From Hypholoma sublateritium FD-334 SS-4 (lineage: Eukaryota > Basidiomycota > Agaricomycetes > Agaricales > Strophariaceae): 64,000 nucleotides of DNA. The position numbers were made by a program, and so were the translations under genes. Below are positions 22,378 through 32,924 of this stretch, one piece after another. Every line of letters starts with the position of its first letter. The stretch's first letter is position 1. Below the pieces are notes generated by a model. The model was not told the origin of the DNA, searched no databases, and was given only the letters and a program-made list of their open reading frames with translations. The stretch is from contig KN817536.1 in assembly GCA_000827495.1 (NCBI GenBank), forward strand, positions 62,001 to 126,000. Reading direction: 5' to 3'.

Positions 22378-25300
22378 ATGCGCACGTGCTTCGCGTCACC
22401 AGGAGTCCCCGGTCGTCCCACTCTGGGGTTGTGGCATCACTGCTTTCCCCTAATTCTCCAGACGCTGGCATTTGGAATCACATTTCGTCCACCGGCGTAT
22501 GCTACATCTACTCCAGTAGCATCCAACGCAATATTTCCTGCTGAAGCGCGTTAAACGTTGGTTCAGCGCCAATTGAACGATATGACGAACGCGACTCCTG
22601 GAAGCTCTGGCAAATGTGCCATGCGCGGGTCCTGCGGCACAGAATATGGGAAGCCTTTACCGTGCCCAGATGATGGTGCTCCAACTCAGGTGTGTAGTGC
22701 AACGCGTTGGTAGTGATCATACCAATATTGTATATATATAGGCCGACGACCAGACGAAGCAATTATTGAAGGACGTTTGTGGGGAAGAACTCCTCGATGT
22801 CCCTGTTTGCTGCACCGCAGGTCAACTGGAAACTCTCAGCGCCAATTTCGAGCAGCTCGAATCTCTGATAGGAGCGTGTCCGGCTTGTCGAAATAACTTT
22901 CGCTCGTTCTTCTGCCAATTTACTTGTTCACCGGATCAAGGCACCTTTTTGAACGTCACCTCAACTCAACAGTCCCAAGGCAAGACGGCCGTAGAATCTG
23001 TAGACTTCTTCGTCTCCGAGAACTATAGCCAAGGGTTCTTTGACAGTTGTAAGGGGGTGCAATATGGAAATACCAACGGCTATGCGATGGACTTCATCGG
23101 AGGTGGCGCAAAGAACTCATCCGCATTCCTTAAATTTCTCGGCGACAAGAAGCTTGTCGGAAGCCCTTTCCAAATTGACTTCCCCCCTTCGTCTGGCTCT
23201 ACTCTACCCCCGCTGGACACTGTCCCGCGTCACTGTGCCGACGACGACCTGCTGAGTCGTTGCACATGTATCGACTGCCTAGATGTCTGCCCTACAATCC
23301 CCCCTGTATCACCGCCGAACGATGGCCCAACCTGCCGCATTGGAAATATATCATGTCTTTCCTTCATTGTGACCCTCACTTACTCCCTCGCCGTCCTTGG
23401 TTTCCTGATAGGATACGTGATTCAGACGACTATCCGAACACGGCGAGAAAAGAGATACGAGCGCGTGGCTCTTGGTGCCGATGCAACATCACCTACCCGT
23501 ACTCACAGTCGGGGCCTTGTTGGTGCTGCCTCCCTTGCACATAATTTCGAGGATGACTCCCTTGTCAATCAATCTGAGTCGCGGCACCTTGGACGTGGTG
23601 CATCCCTTCTCGATCCTATCGATACAGTACAACCGCGACAATATCCCCTCAACAATATGCTCCGCCGGGGCTTCTACAAACTTGGCCTGTTCACAGCTTC
23701 ATCCCCATTCCTGACATTTGTCGTCGTTTTCGCTTTCATCGGGGTGCTAAACATCGGCTGGAAGAATTTCGAAATTGAAACAGACCCAGTCAGACTATGG
23801 GTCGCCCCCTCTTCTGAAAGTAAACAGCAGAAGGAATATTTCGACGAAAAGTTTGGGCCATTCTACCGAACGGAGCAAATATTCGTGACTTCTGCGCCCA
23901 AAAACTTGGAATCATCGAATAACTCCATTGTTTCTGGAGGGGCCATTGAAATAGGCAACAAAGCTCCAGTATTGTCATGGGATCATCTAAAATTCTGGTT
24001 CCAAGTGGAGTCTGATATTCGGGCCCTTGCGTCGCCCGGCGGTGTTACCCTCCAGGACGTTTGCTTCAAGCCAGCAGGTCCGGGCGAGCCTTGCGTCGTT
24101 CAGTCTTTGGCTGGTTGGTTCGGCAATGACTTGGAAAACTATGACGAAACATCATGGTCCACAAAACTAGAAAGCTGCGCCCACACTCCTACCGACTGCT
24201 TGCCCGAATTTCAGCAACCGCTCGGCCCCCAGTACGTCCTGGGAGGAGTACCGCTGACAGACGACGGAGAAAAAGCATACCTTGAAGCTGAGGCCATTGT
24301 GGTGACTTATGTGGTTTCCGACTCGCTAAATCCAACGGAACAGAGCAAGGCAATGGAGTGGGAGGAGGTGCTGAGAGATTATCTTTCAGATCTTAGCGAA
24401 CGGTCGATTTCAGAAGTCGGCCTTGAGATCGCTTTTTCGACTGGCGTTTCTCTGGAAGAAGAAATCAACAGAAGCACAAACATGGACGTCAAGATTGTGG
24501 TTCTTTCTTATCTGGCCATGTTTTTCTATGTTTCTCTGACCCTCGGAAGCGGCTCAGCATCCCGGGAAGAAGACGGCGTGGTCGCTTCGCTGGTCGAATG
24601 GGTACGCAACGTCCCAAAACTTTTCAGTCGAAACAGCCTCGCTTCTTCTACCCTCTCCATTGACTCTCGCGATATCCCTAGTCTATTCCCTCGTCTTCCG
24701 CGATCTCTTTTTGTAGGATCCAAGTTCAATTTGGGACTGTTTGGTATCATTCTTGTAATTCTCTCTGTCTCATCGTCCGTCGGTCTATTCTCCTTCCTGA
24801 ACGTCAAGGTCACGCTCATTATTGCGGAAGTAATTCCCTTCCTCGTGCTTGCCGTTGGAGTCGACAACGTTTTCATCTTGGTCCATGAATTGGACAGGCA
24901 AAATTTCCTGCATGGACCGAATGCTGCGACTCAAACCTATCAAGGCCCGGGATTTTCGGCTCCAATGTCGCCGACAGCCTCTCATCGGTCGCCGTTCGAC
25001 TCAACTCACGAAGACGTCGACGCGTCCTCGCTGCCTTTGTATCTGCCTGCTGAAGAGCGGGTGGCCCGAACCTTGGCAAAGATGGGCCCTTCAATTCTTC
25101 TAAGCACAATAACGGAAACTCTCGCATTCGGCTTGGGCGCCCTCGTGCCAATGCCAGCTGTTCGCAACTTTGCTCTGTATGCTGCCGGAAGTGTTCTACT
25201 GAATGCTGTCCTACAAGTGACCGTATTCATGAGTGCTCTGCTGCTTGACCTGAAGCGGTATGAGGTATGTTCTTGTCTTCACAACAAGAGTTTTGATAGT

Positions 25301-27084
25301 GATTAAATTATCAAATGATAGTCCAACCGAATGGATTGCTTCCCATGCGTCCGATTGCCATCAAGGATCGCACTCTCGGATGGACCTCCTTCGAGCAGTG
25401 GAGTAGGTAGAATCGGGCATTTCATTCGTCGTTACTATGCACCATTCTTGCTCAAACCCTTGGTGAAAGGACTTGTCCTTATTGTGTTCTCTGGAGCGTT
25501 CATGGCCTCTATAATTTCGATGCAACATATTCAGCTTGGGCTCGGTGAGCGATTTGTGTGCTTGGCTTTCATTCTCTAACCTCTGATGTATTCGAAGATC
25601 AACGTCTTGCTCTGCCGTCTGATTCCTATCTCGTTAATTACTTCGATAATCTCGATGCATATCTGGATGTCGGTCCACCCGTCTATTTCGTTTCAAAGGA
25701 TGTGGATGTCACCCAGCGCCTTGGTCAACAGGCCTTGTGTGGTCGATTCTCTACTTGCGACGACTTTTCGATTGCAAATAGGTTAGAAGCGGAAAGAAAA
25801 AGGGCGAACTCCTCTTTCATCGCGGAACCATCTGCGTCTTGGATAGACGACTTTTTGCGCTGGCTCAACCCTCAAAACTTCCAATGTTGCCGCGTCCGCA
25901 AAGCTGACCCTTCTGTATTTTGCGGTCCCCGGGATAGGGACCGATTGTGTCAGCCATGCTACCAAGACCTGCTACCGCCTTGGAATATCACCATGGATGG
26001 CCTACCGGAAGATGCAGAGTTCATGCGATACTTCAAGCGATGGTGGGACTCGCCAACGGATGAAAGTTGCCCCTTGGCTGGAAAGACATCTTTCGGGACA
26101 GCTATTTCTCTCAACGAGGATCAAAGCAAAATTGAAACGTCACATTTCCGCACTTTCCATTCGCCTCTGAAGAACCAGGCAGACTTTATCAATGCTTTTG
26201 CGGCAGCGCACCGCATAGCAGACGAGATATCCGTCGACATCGGAGCTGAAGTATTCCCCTACTCCCTGTTCTATGTGTTTTTCGATCAGTATGCGCATAT
26301 CGTAGCAATCACTCAAGAGATACTGGGTCTGGGATTGGCAGCTGTATTACTTGTCACTGCGCTCATGTTGGGCTCTTGGAGGACTGGCAGCATCGTGACT
26401 GGGGTGGTCGCTCTCACTGTTCTGAATGTTATGGGAATGATGTCGATCCTGGACATCAGCCTTAACGCCATCAGTCTCGTCAATTTGGTCATCTCACTTG
26501 GTATTGCCGTAGAATTCTGCGCTCATGTGGCCAGAGCATTTATGAGTGCTGGGACCGGGCTTCCTATTGATCACCCCTCGGGCCAGAAAGAGCGCGACGA
26601 GCGAATGTGGACGGCACTAGTAGACGTTGGTCCATCGGTAATAGACTAATATCTTTTTCCTCAATAATATCATTGACCTGTGCTCTGCTCTTTCCAGGTT
26701 CTCTCTGGTATCACATTCACGAAGCTCATTGGGATGGCTGTACTTTCTCTAACACGGTCAAGGCTTCTTGAGGTCAGTTTTGCATGCACTGTCGTCAGTG
26801 TATGTTTCTTATTTCGTACTGCAGATCTATTATTTCCGCATGTGGCTCACTCTCATAATCTCTGGAGTCCTACACGGATTAGTCCTACTACCTGTTGTGC
26901 TAAGTCTAGCAGGTGGTTCTGGCTTCCCGCAACAAGAAGCTGACGAAGAATGGATGTCAAATGCTATTCGCAACGATTATGAATATGCGTAAGTGTTCAT
27001 TATTTCTGGTAATCCATAGTATCTCATCCTTCTTTTTTTTACAGGCCTTTTTTGGCCGACGATGATTCTGTTGCTAGTGACTAG
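22378..27084 (+). CDS. NCR1: Niemann-Pick C1 sterol transporter (Ncr1/NPC1)
   Basis: Eight exons: 22378-22515, 22567-22689, 22742-25264, 25322-25544, 25598-26637, 26698-26772, 26825-26988, 27045-27084; about 1441 aa. NPC1 moves sterols out of the vacuole/lysosome lumen into the membrane. Seen: Cys-rich N-terminal sterol-binding domain ('[20 protein letters not shown]', '[20 protein letters not shown]'), first TM at about residue 300, a long lumenal domain, and the sterol-sensing domain with '[19 protein letters not shown]' near residue 775. Then come the second Cys-rich lumenal loop and a patched-like C-terminal TM bundle ('[18 protein letters not shown]'). The first exon is inferred: it supplies a hydrophobic signal ('[16 protein letters not shown]') and joins in phase over a 51-bp intron. 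If it is wrong, the start is downstream. Confidence 0.92.
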
Positions 27085-27283
27085 TCAAATACTTCAGTTT
27101 CCTCTGCATCTTTTTTGATCTTGGGTGTAACGGATATATCAGTTATTTAGTATATAGAAGCACATATGGATCAGGTACGGGAAGGAGATTATATAACCAC
27201 ACTTTTTGGAGAAAAGGTATACACTGAGATAGGCTGATCTGAAGAATAGATCGCCATGTTAAGAGTTCGTCCACAAAAGCAGA

Positions 27284-28219
27284 TCATGGCGCGGGGGATC
27301 TGGATCTGCTATCTCGAATGTCATCGCGGCTACGACTCCTTTTGCCCTTGCTGACAGAGCGGGTCCGACTCCGACTCCGAGTATAGCGAGAAGAACTCGA
27401 ATAGGATCTAGAACGCGAACGAGAACCCGACAACGAGCGGGTTCGCGAACGGCTGGAGCGCACAGAGTAGCTTCGAGAGCGGCGGCGACTGTATCCGCCT
27501 CGTGTGTAGCTTGGTGAGCGTCTTCGCGGAGGTGGAGGGCGGTTATCGACAGGTCCACGTCGTGGCGGTGAGCGAGAGCGGGAGCGCGTACGCGAGCGGG
27601 CAGGTCGGTATACGTCGCGGCCGGGGGGACCCCTACGGCCATACGGCCTGCCGCGGAACGAGTCACGGTCGCGGTCGCGCACAGGGTACATGTCTGGTCC
27701 GCCTCTGCGTCTAAATTGTAGCGGGGGTGACCGCGAGCGGCTGCGTGAGCGCGAACGAGAGACGGAGCGGAGGGGCCCGTTCCTAGGGCCACGAGGAGGG
27801 GCGCGGATAGGCGAACGCGAGGCGGAGCGTATTGGGAGATCAGAGAGTTCAACTTTGAGTGTCGCGCCGTCGAGCTGACCGCCATCCATGTGCGACGCTG
27901 CCTTGTGCGCGGACGAGGCGTCAGCAAATTCCAAGGCAGCCTTGCCTCTATTTTGGCCAGCTGGAGAAATGGTCAGTGATATGTGCCTGGAATCTTGACC
28001 AGATATATGCTTACATTTTCCAAATACCGGCAGATCGACTTTTGTGATGTGTCCATAAAAACTGAAGATAGTTTTCAGGTGGGGTTCAACGACGTTGCGC
28101 GTCAGGTTTGTGACGATTACGACTTTTGCGTCCATTTTATCTGTGGGAGACTGTGAATCGACGTCCATGTCTGCATCTTTGGGTGCGTCGCGCGGAGATA
28201 ATGACCGCCCTCTTGACAT
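27284..28219 (-). CDS. RNPS1-like SR-rich RNA-binding protein
   Basis: Two exons: 28015-28219 and 27284-27960; 293 aa. A single RRM at about residues 30-105 has 'AKVVIVTNLTRNVVEPHLKT', 'IFSFYGHITKVDLPVFGK', 'GKAALEFADASSAHKAASHM' and 'DGGQLDGATLKVEL'. The MDGGQLDG helix and the V-V-I-V-T-N-L-T-R-N strand resemble RNPS1, a splicing activator linked to the exon junction complex (ASAP/PSAP). After the RRM comes about 170 residues of RS/RD/RG repeats. The intron (27961-28014) is 54 nt, divisible by three and free of stops, so its retention would insert 18 residues into the RRM. An upstream in-frame ATG at 28294 exists, but MSRGRSLSPRD is the natural start. Confidence 0.85.
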   Translation of the reverse strand: MSRGRSLSPRDAPKDADMDVDSQSPTDKMDAKVVIVTNLTRNVVEPHLKTIFSFYGHITKVDLPVFGKCKHISGQDSRHISLTISPAGQNRGKAALEFADASSAHKAASHMDGGQLDGATLKVELSDLPIRSASRSPIRAPPRGPRNGPLRSVSRSRSRSRSRSPPLQFRRRGGPDMYPVRDRDRDSFRGRPYGRRGPPGRDVYRPARSRTRSRSRSPPRRGPVDNRPPPPRRRSPSYTRGGYSRRRSRSYSVRSSRSRTRSLSGSRSRSRSYSSSSRYTRSRSRTRSVSKGKRSRSRDDIRDSRSRSPAP

Positions 28220-28338
28220 CTTCAAAGTTCGTTTGACAAGGAGCTCAATAGTAGTTACAGTCCAAAAGTCGCAGCGTTCAACGAGTGACTGCATCGGGTC
28301 ACAAGCACGTCACACAAGATCTTGTCAGCAAGTTCGAA

Positions 28339-28457
28339 GCAAAAGTGATCTAGTAATGCAAAACGCGCTCTACAGAACGCAATTCTTGGTTGTTTTTCGA
28401 GATTATTTCAGTTTCCGGTGCGCCTAAACGTGACGCATAATACCTCCAAATCTTATG
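28339..28457 (+). repeat. left terminal inverted repeat (119 nt)
   Basis: Inverted copy of 28950-29068 with matching length. The outer ~26 bases are identical in both arms; differences are scattered inward. Confidence 0.8.
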
Positions 28458-28949
28458 CAGCCAATTGCCCTAGTCGCTCTACAACTGCTTTGTCTATCCC
28501 TAAAAATACACTTTTATATTAACATTTCCTACTGTTTTGTAATTTCCGCCTCTTTCCACNCACAGAAATTTTTGAAAAATTTCCAGCATGTATAAATACT
28601 GNATNTTTGCTCGTACCTCGACTTATAGACTCCCAGCTATATGAATGCAAGTGGAAAACGGTTGCGTGACATAGATCGTGACGCTAGTCTCACTGCCTGG
28701 GGTGTGACAAATCTGTGACAACATGCATATCATCATCTTATCTACCTTCCTGTTTATCAATCACACTTGTAAGAGGAGTTAAAAATTTATGGGTCAATAG
28801 GTATTATGTAGTTAATGGTCTGGTAAAAATCTTAGAGCAATTTCATGCTTTAACATGGCGGAAACACCAAAGCAGCAAGAATATTGATCTGAAAAGTGTA
28901 TTTTTAGGAATAGACGAAGCAGTTGTAAAACAATTAGGGAAACTGGCCT

Positions 28950-29068
28950 CATAAAATTTCAAGGGATTATGCGCCACGTCCAGGCGCACCGGAAACTGAA
29001 ATAATCTCGAAAAACGACCAAGAATTGCGTTCTGTAGAGTGGGTTTTGCATTACTAGATCACTTTTGC
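28950..29068 (-). repeat. right terminal inverted repeat (119 nt)
   Basis: Reverse complement of the left arm at about 92% identity. Confidence 0.8.
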
Positions 29069-29636
29069 ATTCCGTTGCGCGTGATAGTACTGCAAGTTAC
29101 TACTCAAGCGCTACATATATACGTTCAATGGATTCAATCTGTCAGCGCGGCGGCTGCTAATCAGCCCTTATTCATAATTTAGTTCAAAAGTACATAGTTG
29201 TAACCAATGCATTTTCTCGGGCTGTTTCGTGTTTGAAAAGGAACAGAATAAATCACTCGCGAATCAGAGCTTTGCACTAACTTCATGAATGCCAAACGAG
29301 AACATAACCAAGTGAAATCAAGCACCCAACTAACGAGAATCTATGATAATCTTGGCAGGATGTGGCACTAGACGCAACATGTCTCCTTCTATATGCGACG
29401 CTGGGAGTAATTCGAGAATCGAGGCCGTGTCTGGAAGAATGGGATTGAAGGGATGCTGACGCGCCCAAAGGATAGCAAGTATAACGCCAAAGCTCCAACC
29501 AAGAGCATTGCCAAACGAAAAGACATATGAAGCGATGCAGCGACTATGGGTGAAAGGTGGGTTGCTTTTGGTGGGTCTAGAAAATTCTATTGCTAAATGC
29601 GAAATTCGAAGGTATCACAGAGCTTATAGAGTGCTT
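29069..29636. other. 3' region of QCR9 with an uncertain small minus-strand frame
   Basis: Downstream of QCR9 on the minus strand. A frame ending with TAG at about 29337 could follow an acceptor near 29556 and would encode a hydrophobic stretch ('ASYVFSFGNALGWSFGVILA', then 'ILWARQHPFNPILPDTASIL'). An overlapping frame begins MSFRLAMLLVGALALYLL. Either could be a small membrane protein or part of the QCR9 3'-UTR. There is too little to call a gene. Confidence 0.3.
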
Positions 29637-29989
29637 TTAATCTGCTGTGACATATTTGTCGCGAATATCCTTCCATTGTTTCTAGAGAAGCTAGGAAGTC
29701 AGGCGGCGCATTGGAAGGCAGAGATTGTACGCGACGAACCCCCTTGTTCCATGAGTCATAGAACTTGGTGACCCCTACATCGAATCCAATTCCGAAAGCG
29801 AACGCACTGACGAAGATGGCCCCAACGAATACGCCTGTAACCCAGATGAATGAGTGGATGAATGCGACGCATGTTCTTCATACTCACTGTTGCGCTTGAA
29901 TACAGTGTTATAGATTGCGTTAGAGAACTAAGGATAAATAGGTTTGATCGTTATATATGGATTCATAACCAATGTATACGTACCGACAT
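29637..29989 (-). CDS. QCR9: cytochrome bc1 complex subunit 9 (Qcr9, ~7 kDa)
   Basis: Four tiny exons: 29984-29989 (only ATGTCG), 29888-29927, 29740-29834, 29637-29681; 61 aa. The product reads MSFSNAIYNTVFKRNSVFVG, then a single TM ('AIFVSAFAFGIGFDVGV'), 'TKFYDSWNKG', and 'KQWKDIRDKYVTAD'. This is the standard UCR/QCR9 layout: small matrix N-terminus with YNxxFKRNS, one membrane span, 'WNKGKQWKDIR' near the end. Qcr9 is a supernumerary subunit of respiratory complex III. Every phase fits, and all donors are GT. No exon is long enough to stand out as an open frame. It is divergent from uS11m, with 116 bases between start codons. Confidence 0.9.
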
Positions 29990-30105
29990 CGTGCTGGAGG
30001 GAGAGGACGGAAATTGTGTTATAGCTGCTGGAAGACAGTCGCTGTTCCCGGCGACTTCCGCTGCAGTTAGCGGAGTTTGAAGCAAAAAGTTGGCGCCCAA
30101 TTCAG

Positions 30106-30744
30106 TTGCAACGAATCACATCCTCTGCAATGTTCGCGCTACGGGCGTCGTGTTCTGCGACGCGGGCTGCATTGTCGAGGCGGGCACCATTCATCACACG
30201 CTCTCTAGCGACTGACACGCCGCCCAATGCATTTTCCTATCTCGAAGTGGATGACACCCCGGCCGAACCTACACCTTTCGAAAACATTGAGGACGGACCT
30301 CCGACAGCAGGCGAAGGCAACTATCCAAAAGGGCGTTCATATGATTCTCCTTTCATGCCCATGGTCGACAAACCTCGATACCGCCTCCACTGCCATTCCA
30401 GTCGAAATAACACCATCACTACACTTACAAAACCGGATGGGAGCACCATCGCGTGGGCCTCCGGTGGTAGCTGTGGGTTCAAGAAGTCAAATCGTGCTGG
30501 CTATGAAGCCGGATATAAATGCGCTAAATCTATGTTCGACGCGATAAAAAACGAGCAAGAGGTGAACAAGGTCAACATGCAACTAGAAATATTCTTCAAG
30601 GGCTTCGGCGAGGGAAGGGAGGCCATGAAGACGGCCATGCTCGGAGCTGAAGGCGCCACAATACGCACTCTTGTCACTCGCGTTACAGATAGGACACCAC
30701 TTAAGATTGGTGGAACACGAGCGAAGAAGACGAGGCGCCTATAA
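30106..30744 (+). CDS. mitochondrial ribosomal protein uS11m
   Basis: Single exon, 212 aa; the in-frame ATG at 30130 (MFAL) is an equally possible start. The N-terminus is Ala/Arg/Ser-rich, like a mitochondrial presequence, and is followed by an acidic linker. From about residue 92 the uS11 fold is clear: 'YRLHCHSSRNNTITTLTKPD', 'IAWASGGSCGFKKSNRAGYE', 'FFKGFGEGREAMKTAMLG', 'IRTLVTRVTDRTPLKIGGTR' and the basic end KKTRRL. uS11 lies on the platform of the small subunit. It shares a promoter region with QCR9. Confidence 0.92.
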   Translation: MQRITSSAMFALRASCSATRAALSRRAPFITRSLATDTPPNAFSYLEVDDTPAEPTPFENIEDGPPTAGEGNYPKGRSYDSPFMPMVDKPRYRLHCHSSRNNTITTLTKPDGSTIAWASGGSCGFKKSNRAGYEAGYKCAKSMFDAIKNEQEVNKVNMQLEIFFKGFGEGREAMKTAMLGAEGATIRTLVTRVTDRTPLKIGGTRAKKTRRL

Positions 30745-30890
30745 TGTGAGTTCCCATGTTCGTGTCGCGTTGCTTGCATTGAGCCACTACCTAACATAGA
30801 TCTATCATTCACATAGTTCTCCTCGTCGATATTCGTAACCGCCCAAATGTCTAGTCCAAGCCCAGTCTATGTAACACATCTATCGCATTC

Positions 30891-31665
30891 TCACATACTC
30901 GCCTGCACTTCGGAACCAGGTTGTTGGAAAACTGCTTCATTCGCATACTTCTGGTATCCTGGTCGTTGCAAGCAATTGAGAGCTACTTTCTTATCCGTTT
31001 CGATATCTTCTATCAGAGCCTCTGGTAGGGAACTTGGTCAAGGTTGTGGTCAAATAAAGGACTCCATCCGACTTGCCTCGAGATATATAATCAAGTTCGG
31101 GACGAATGTAACCCAGTACCACGGCTCTCATTTCGCGTCCGTAGAAATCTGTTTGGAATTCATGCAAGATATGTATTTCCTGGGTGGTTCATATCAAGGC
31201 AGCCCTTACGATACAGGTGATTTACTTACTGCCGTCAAGCTTTTATTCTTGTAGAAGGGATTCCATCCTAGGCTCATCACCATAGGCAACACAGTTAGGT
31301 CTTCCGCTCTAAACCCTTTGTCTTCATGAGGAGGAACCACTTGAGCAAAGCCATAATACACTCCGGTTTTCGCAACGGAGCTGAGAGGTGTGATAGAGTC
31401 ATCCGGCAAATTCGCTGATGCAGATGAAATATGATTAGAAGGTTGCTCGCGTTCATAGTCGAGATTAAGAACCAGTTGGGCAGCCCAAGTCTTTGCCCCC
31501 TCTTCCGAATCCTTTCTGCACTGGCCCAACCAGGACGACAGGGAAGGGTCCTTCAGGACTATCAGGGCCGACGATGGAAGGCCGTGCCGCACGCCCCTTA
31601 TCTGTGCGAACCTCAGGCAACGGTATTTCAGCTCTGGCAGCGAATTCTGCAGCGGTAGGAGACAT
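30891..31665 (-). CDS. FMN1: riboflavin kinase
   Basis: Four exons: 31473-31665, 31230-31414, 31077-31179, 30891-31021; 203 aa. Riboflavin kinase phosphorylates riboflavin to FMN using ATP. Seen: '[20 protein letters not shown]' and 'NLPDD' (nucleotide/riboflavin loop with the PTAN motif), '[10 protein letters not shown]', '[20 protein letters not shown]', '[20 protein letters not shown]', '[11 protein letters not shown]', and a helical end ('[20 protein letters not shown]'). The last intron (31022-31076) begins GCAAGT instead of GT; only this choice joins 'YISR' to 'EALIEDI'. It is divergent from TAF8, with 160 bases between start codons. Confidence 0.93.
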
Positions 31666-31825
31666 TGTTGGTATATGGGTACGACGATAAGCAGAGGATT
31701 AAATATGGAAGGGAAAGATAAATAGGCAGTGGAGAGAGGTAAAGCCAGTGCCAGTGAAGGCGGCAATCTGATCGGGAAGCTGCAGGCACATCCCATCATA
31801 GTAGCAAACTCTCACCACCCCCACC

Positions 31826-32840
31826 ATGTACCAACCAGAGGCGGCCTCAAACCCATACACTCCTCTCTATGGTGGCCATTATCCCAATCAATATCCAGCT
31901 GAAAATGCTGCTATATCAGCCGCCATCCCATATTTCCCGCTCTACCAAGGCCAGCAAGCTGCTAAACCAGTCCCGTCAGAAATGCAGCGTCCCGACCCAT
32001 CCGAGCCCTCCGTGACACCCCAAGTCGCCGCACGCGCAATGCAGCGACTCGTTTCAGTCGAACTACAGAACGCAGGATTCGAACGGGCAGTGCAACCTGC
32101 TGGGCAGCGCCTCGAGCAGGAAGTCACCACTTGTACGCCACCAGGATTCAATTAATGGGGTGTTCCACCGTCTGATGTCGGCACAGTTATCCAGCAGCTT
32201 TTCAAGAGAGCACATGAGTACGCGAATCTTGCTAATCGCGCAAGCGCTGCTGCCTCGGATGTGCTACTTGCCTGTGAAGAGTTCGACATGCAGCCCAAAG
32301 AACTATATCAAGTGAAAAAGGGTGTTCACAAGAGAAAACGTGGTATTGTACTGCCCCTTATATCTGTGTTTTATCTCATTATCTTTCGAAATAGGCCACA
32401 CTAAAGCATCCGCAAAAGCAGGTCCCGCCACTCTAGTACCGGCCCCTCCTCGCCCTCCTTCACCAGAGCTGCTTGCATCAGATGATGAAGATGAAGTGCC
32501 ATCGGCTATCCCCACCACTTTGAGAAATCTGCCGACATACTTCCCTAATTTACCGCCCAAACACACCTATTTGCAAACTCCAGTGAGTCATTAGACAATT
32601 TTGATATAACCTTGTTTTCTAAACGACATGTCTTCGCAGGCATCACCGCCCAAGAAGGCAGCACTTCCGTCACTCGAGAAAAAGCTAAAAACCGCTGCGC
32701 TGGTTCAGGAATCATTACAGCACTTATTACTTGCGACGGAAGACAACATGAACCACGAAGAGGGGGAACTTCTGGGACATGTTGTCAACTGGGAAACAAA
32801 TGTCCAACCGAGGAAAAGGTGGAAAGTCGGCACAAAATAG
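31826..32840 (+). CDS. TAF8: TFIID subunit TAF8
   Basis: Four exons: 31826-32132, 32187-32342, 32395-32582, 32640-32840; 283 aa. A Tyr/Pro-rich N-terminus precedes a histone-fold-like region (about residues 70-140: 'VAARAMQRLVSVELQNAGFE', 'FIQQLFKRAHEYANLANRAS'). The TAF8 C-terminal signature follows: 'LPTYFPNLPPKHTYLQTPAS', 'PPKKAALPSLEKKLKTAALV', 'QESLQHLLLATED'. TAF8 pairs with TAF10 by its histone fold and helps bring TAF2 into TFIID for RNA polymerase II initiation. The final residues are basic (RKRWKVGTK). All introns are GT-AG and about 50-60 nt. Confidence 0.9.
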
Positions 32841-32924
32841 TACAGTCATATCAGTGTAGTGATATTATCCTACAACGTCTACTAATATCACATACTCGTT
32901 GAGCATTGGGGGCTCGGATGAACA

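Larger units (their letters stand above)
28339..29068. mobile_element. non-autonomous inverted-repeat element (MITE-like), about 730 bp
   Basis: Left arm 28339-28457 and right arm 28950-29068 are inverted copies, each 119 nt with about 10 mismatches by eye (~92% identity). Both outer ends begin gcaaaagtgatctagtaatg. The ~490-bp centre is AT-rich and holds one short open frame (28715-28954) without recognisable motifs. No clear target-site duplication is visible next to the arms. Three ambiguous bases (28560, 28602, 28605) lie in the centre. The structure fits a MITE or other foldback element, probably mobilised in trans; superfamily cannot be assigned. Its left end is 120 bases upstream of the RNPS1-like start codon. 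Confidence 0.75.
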
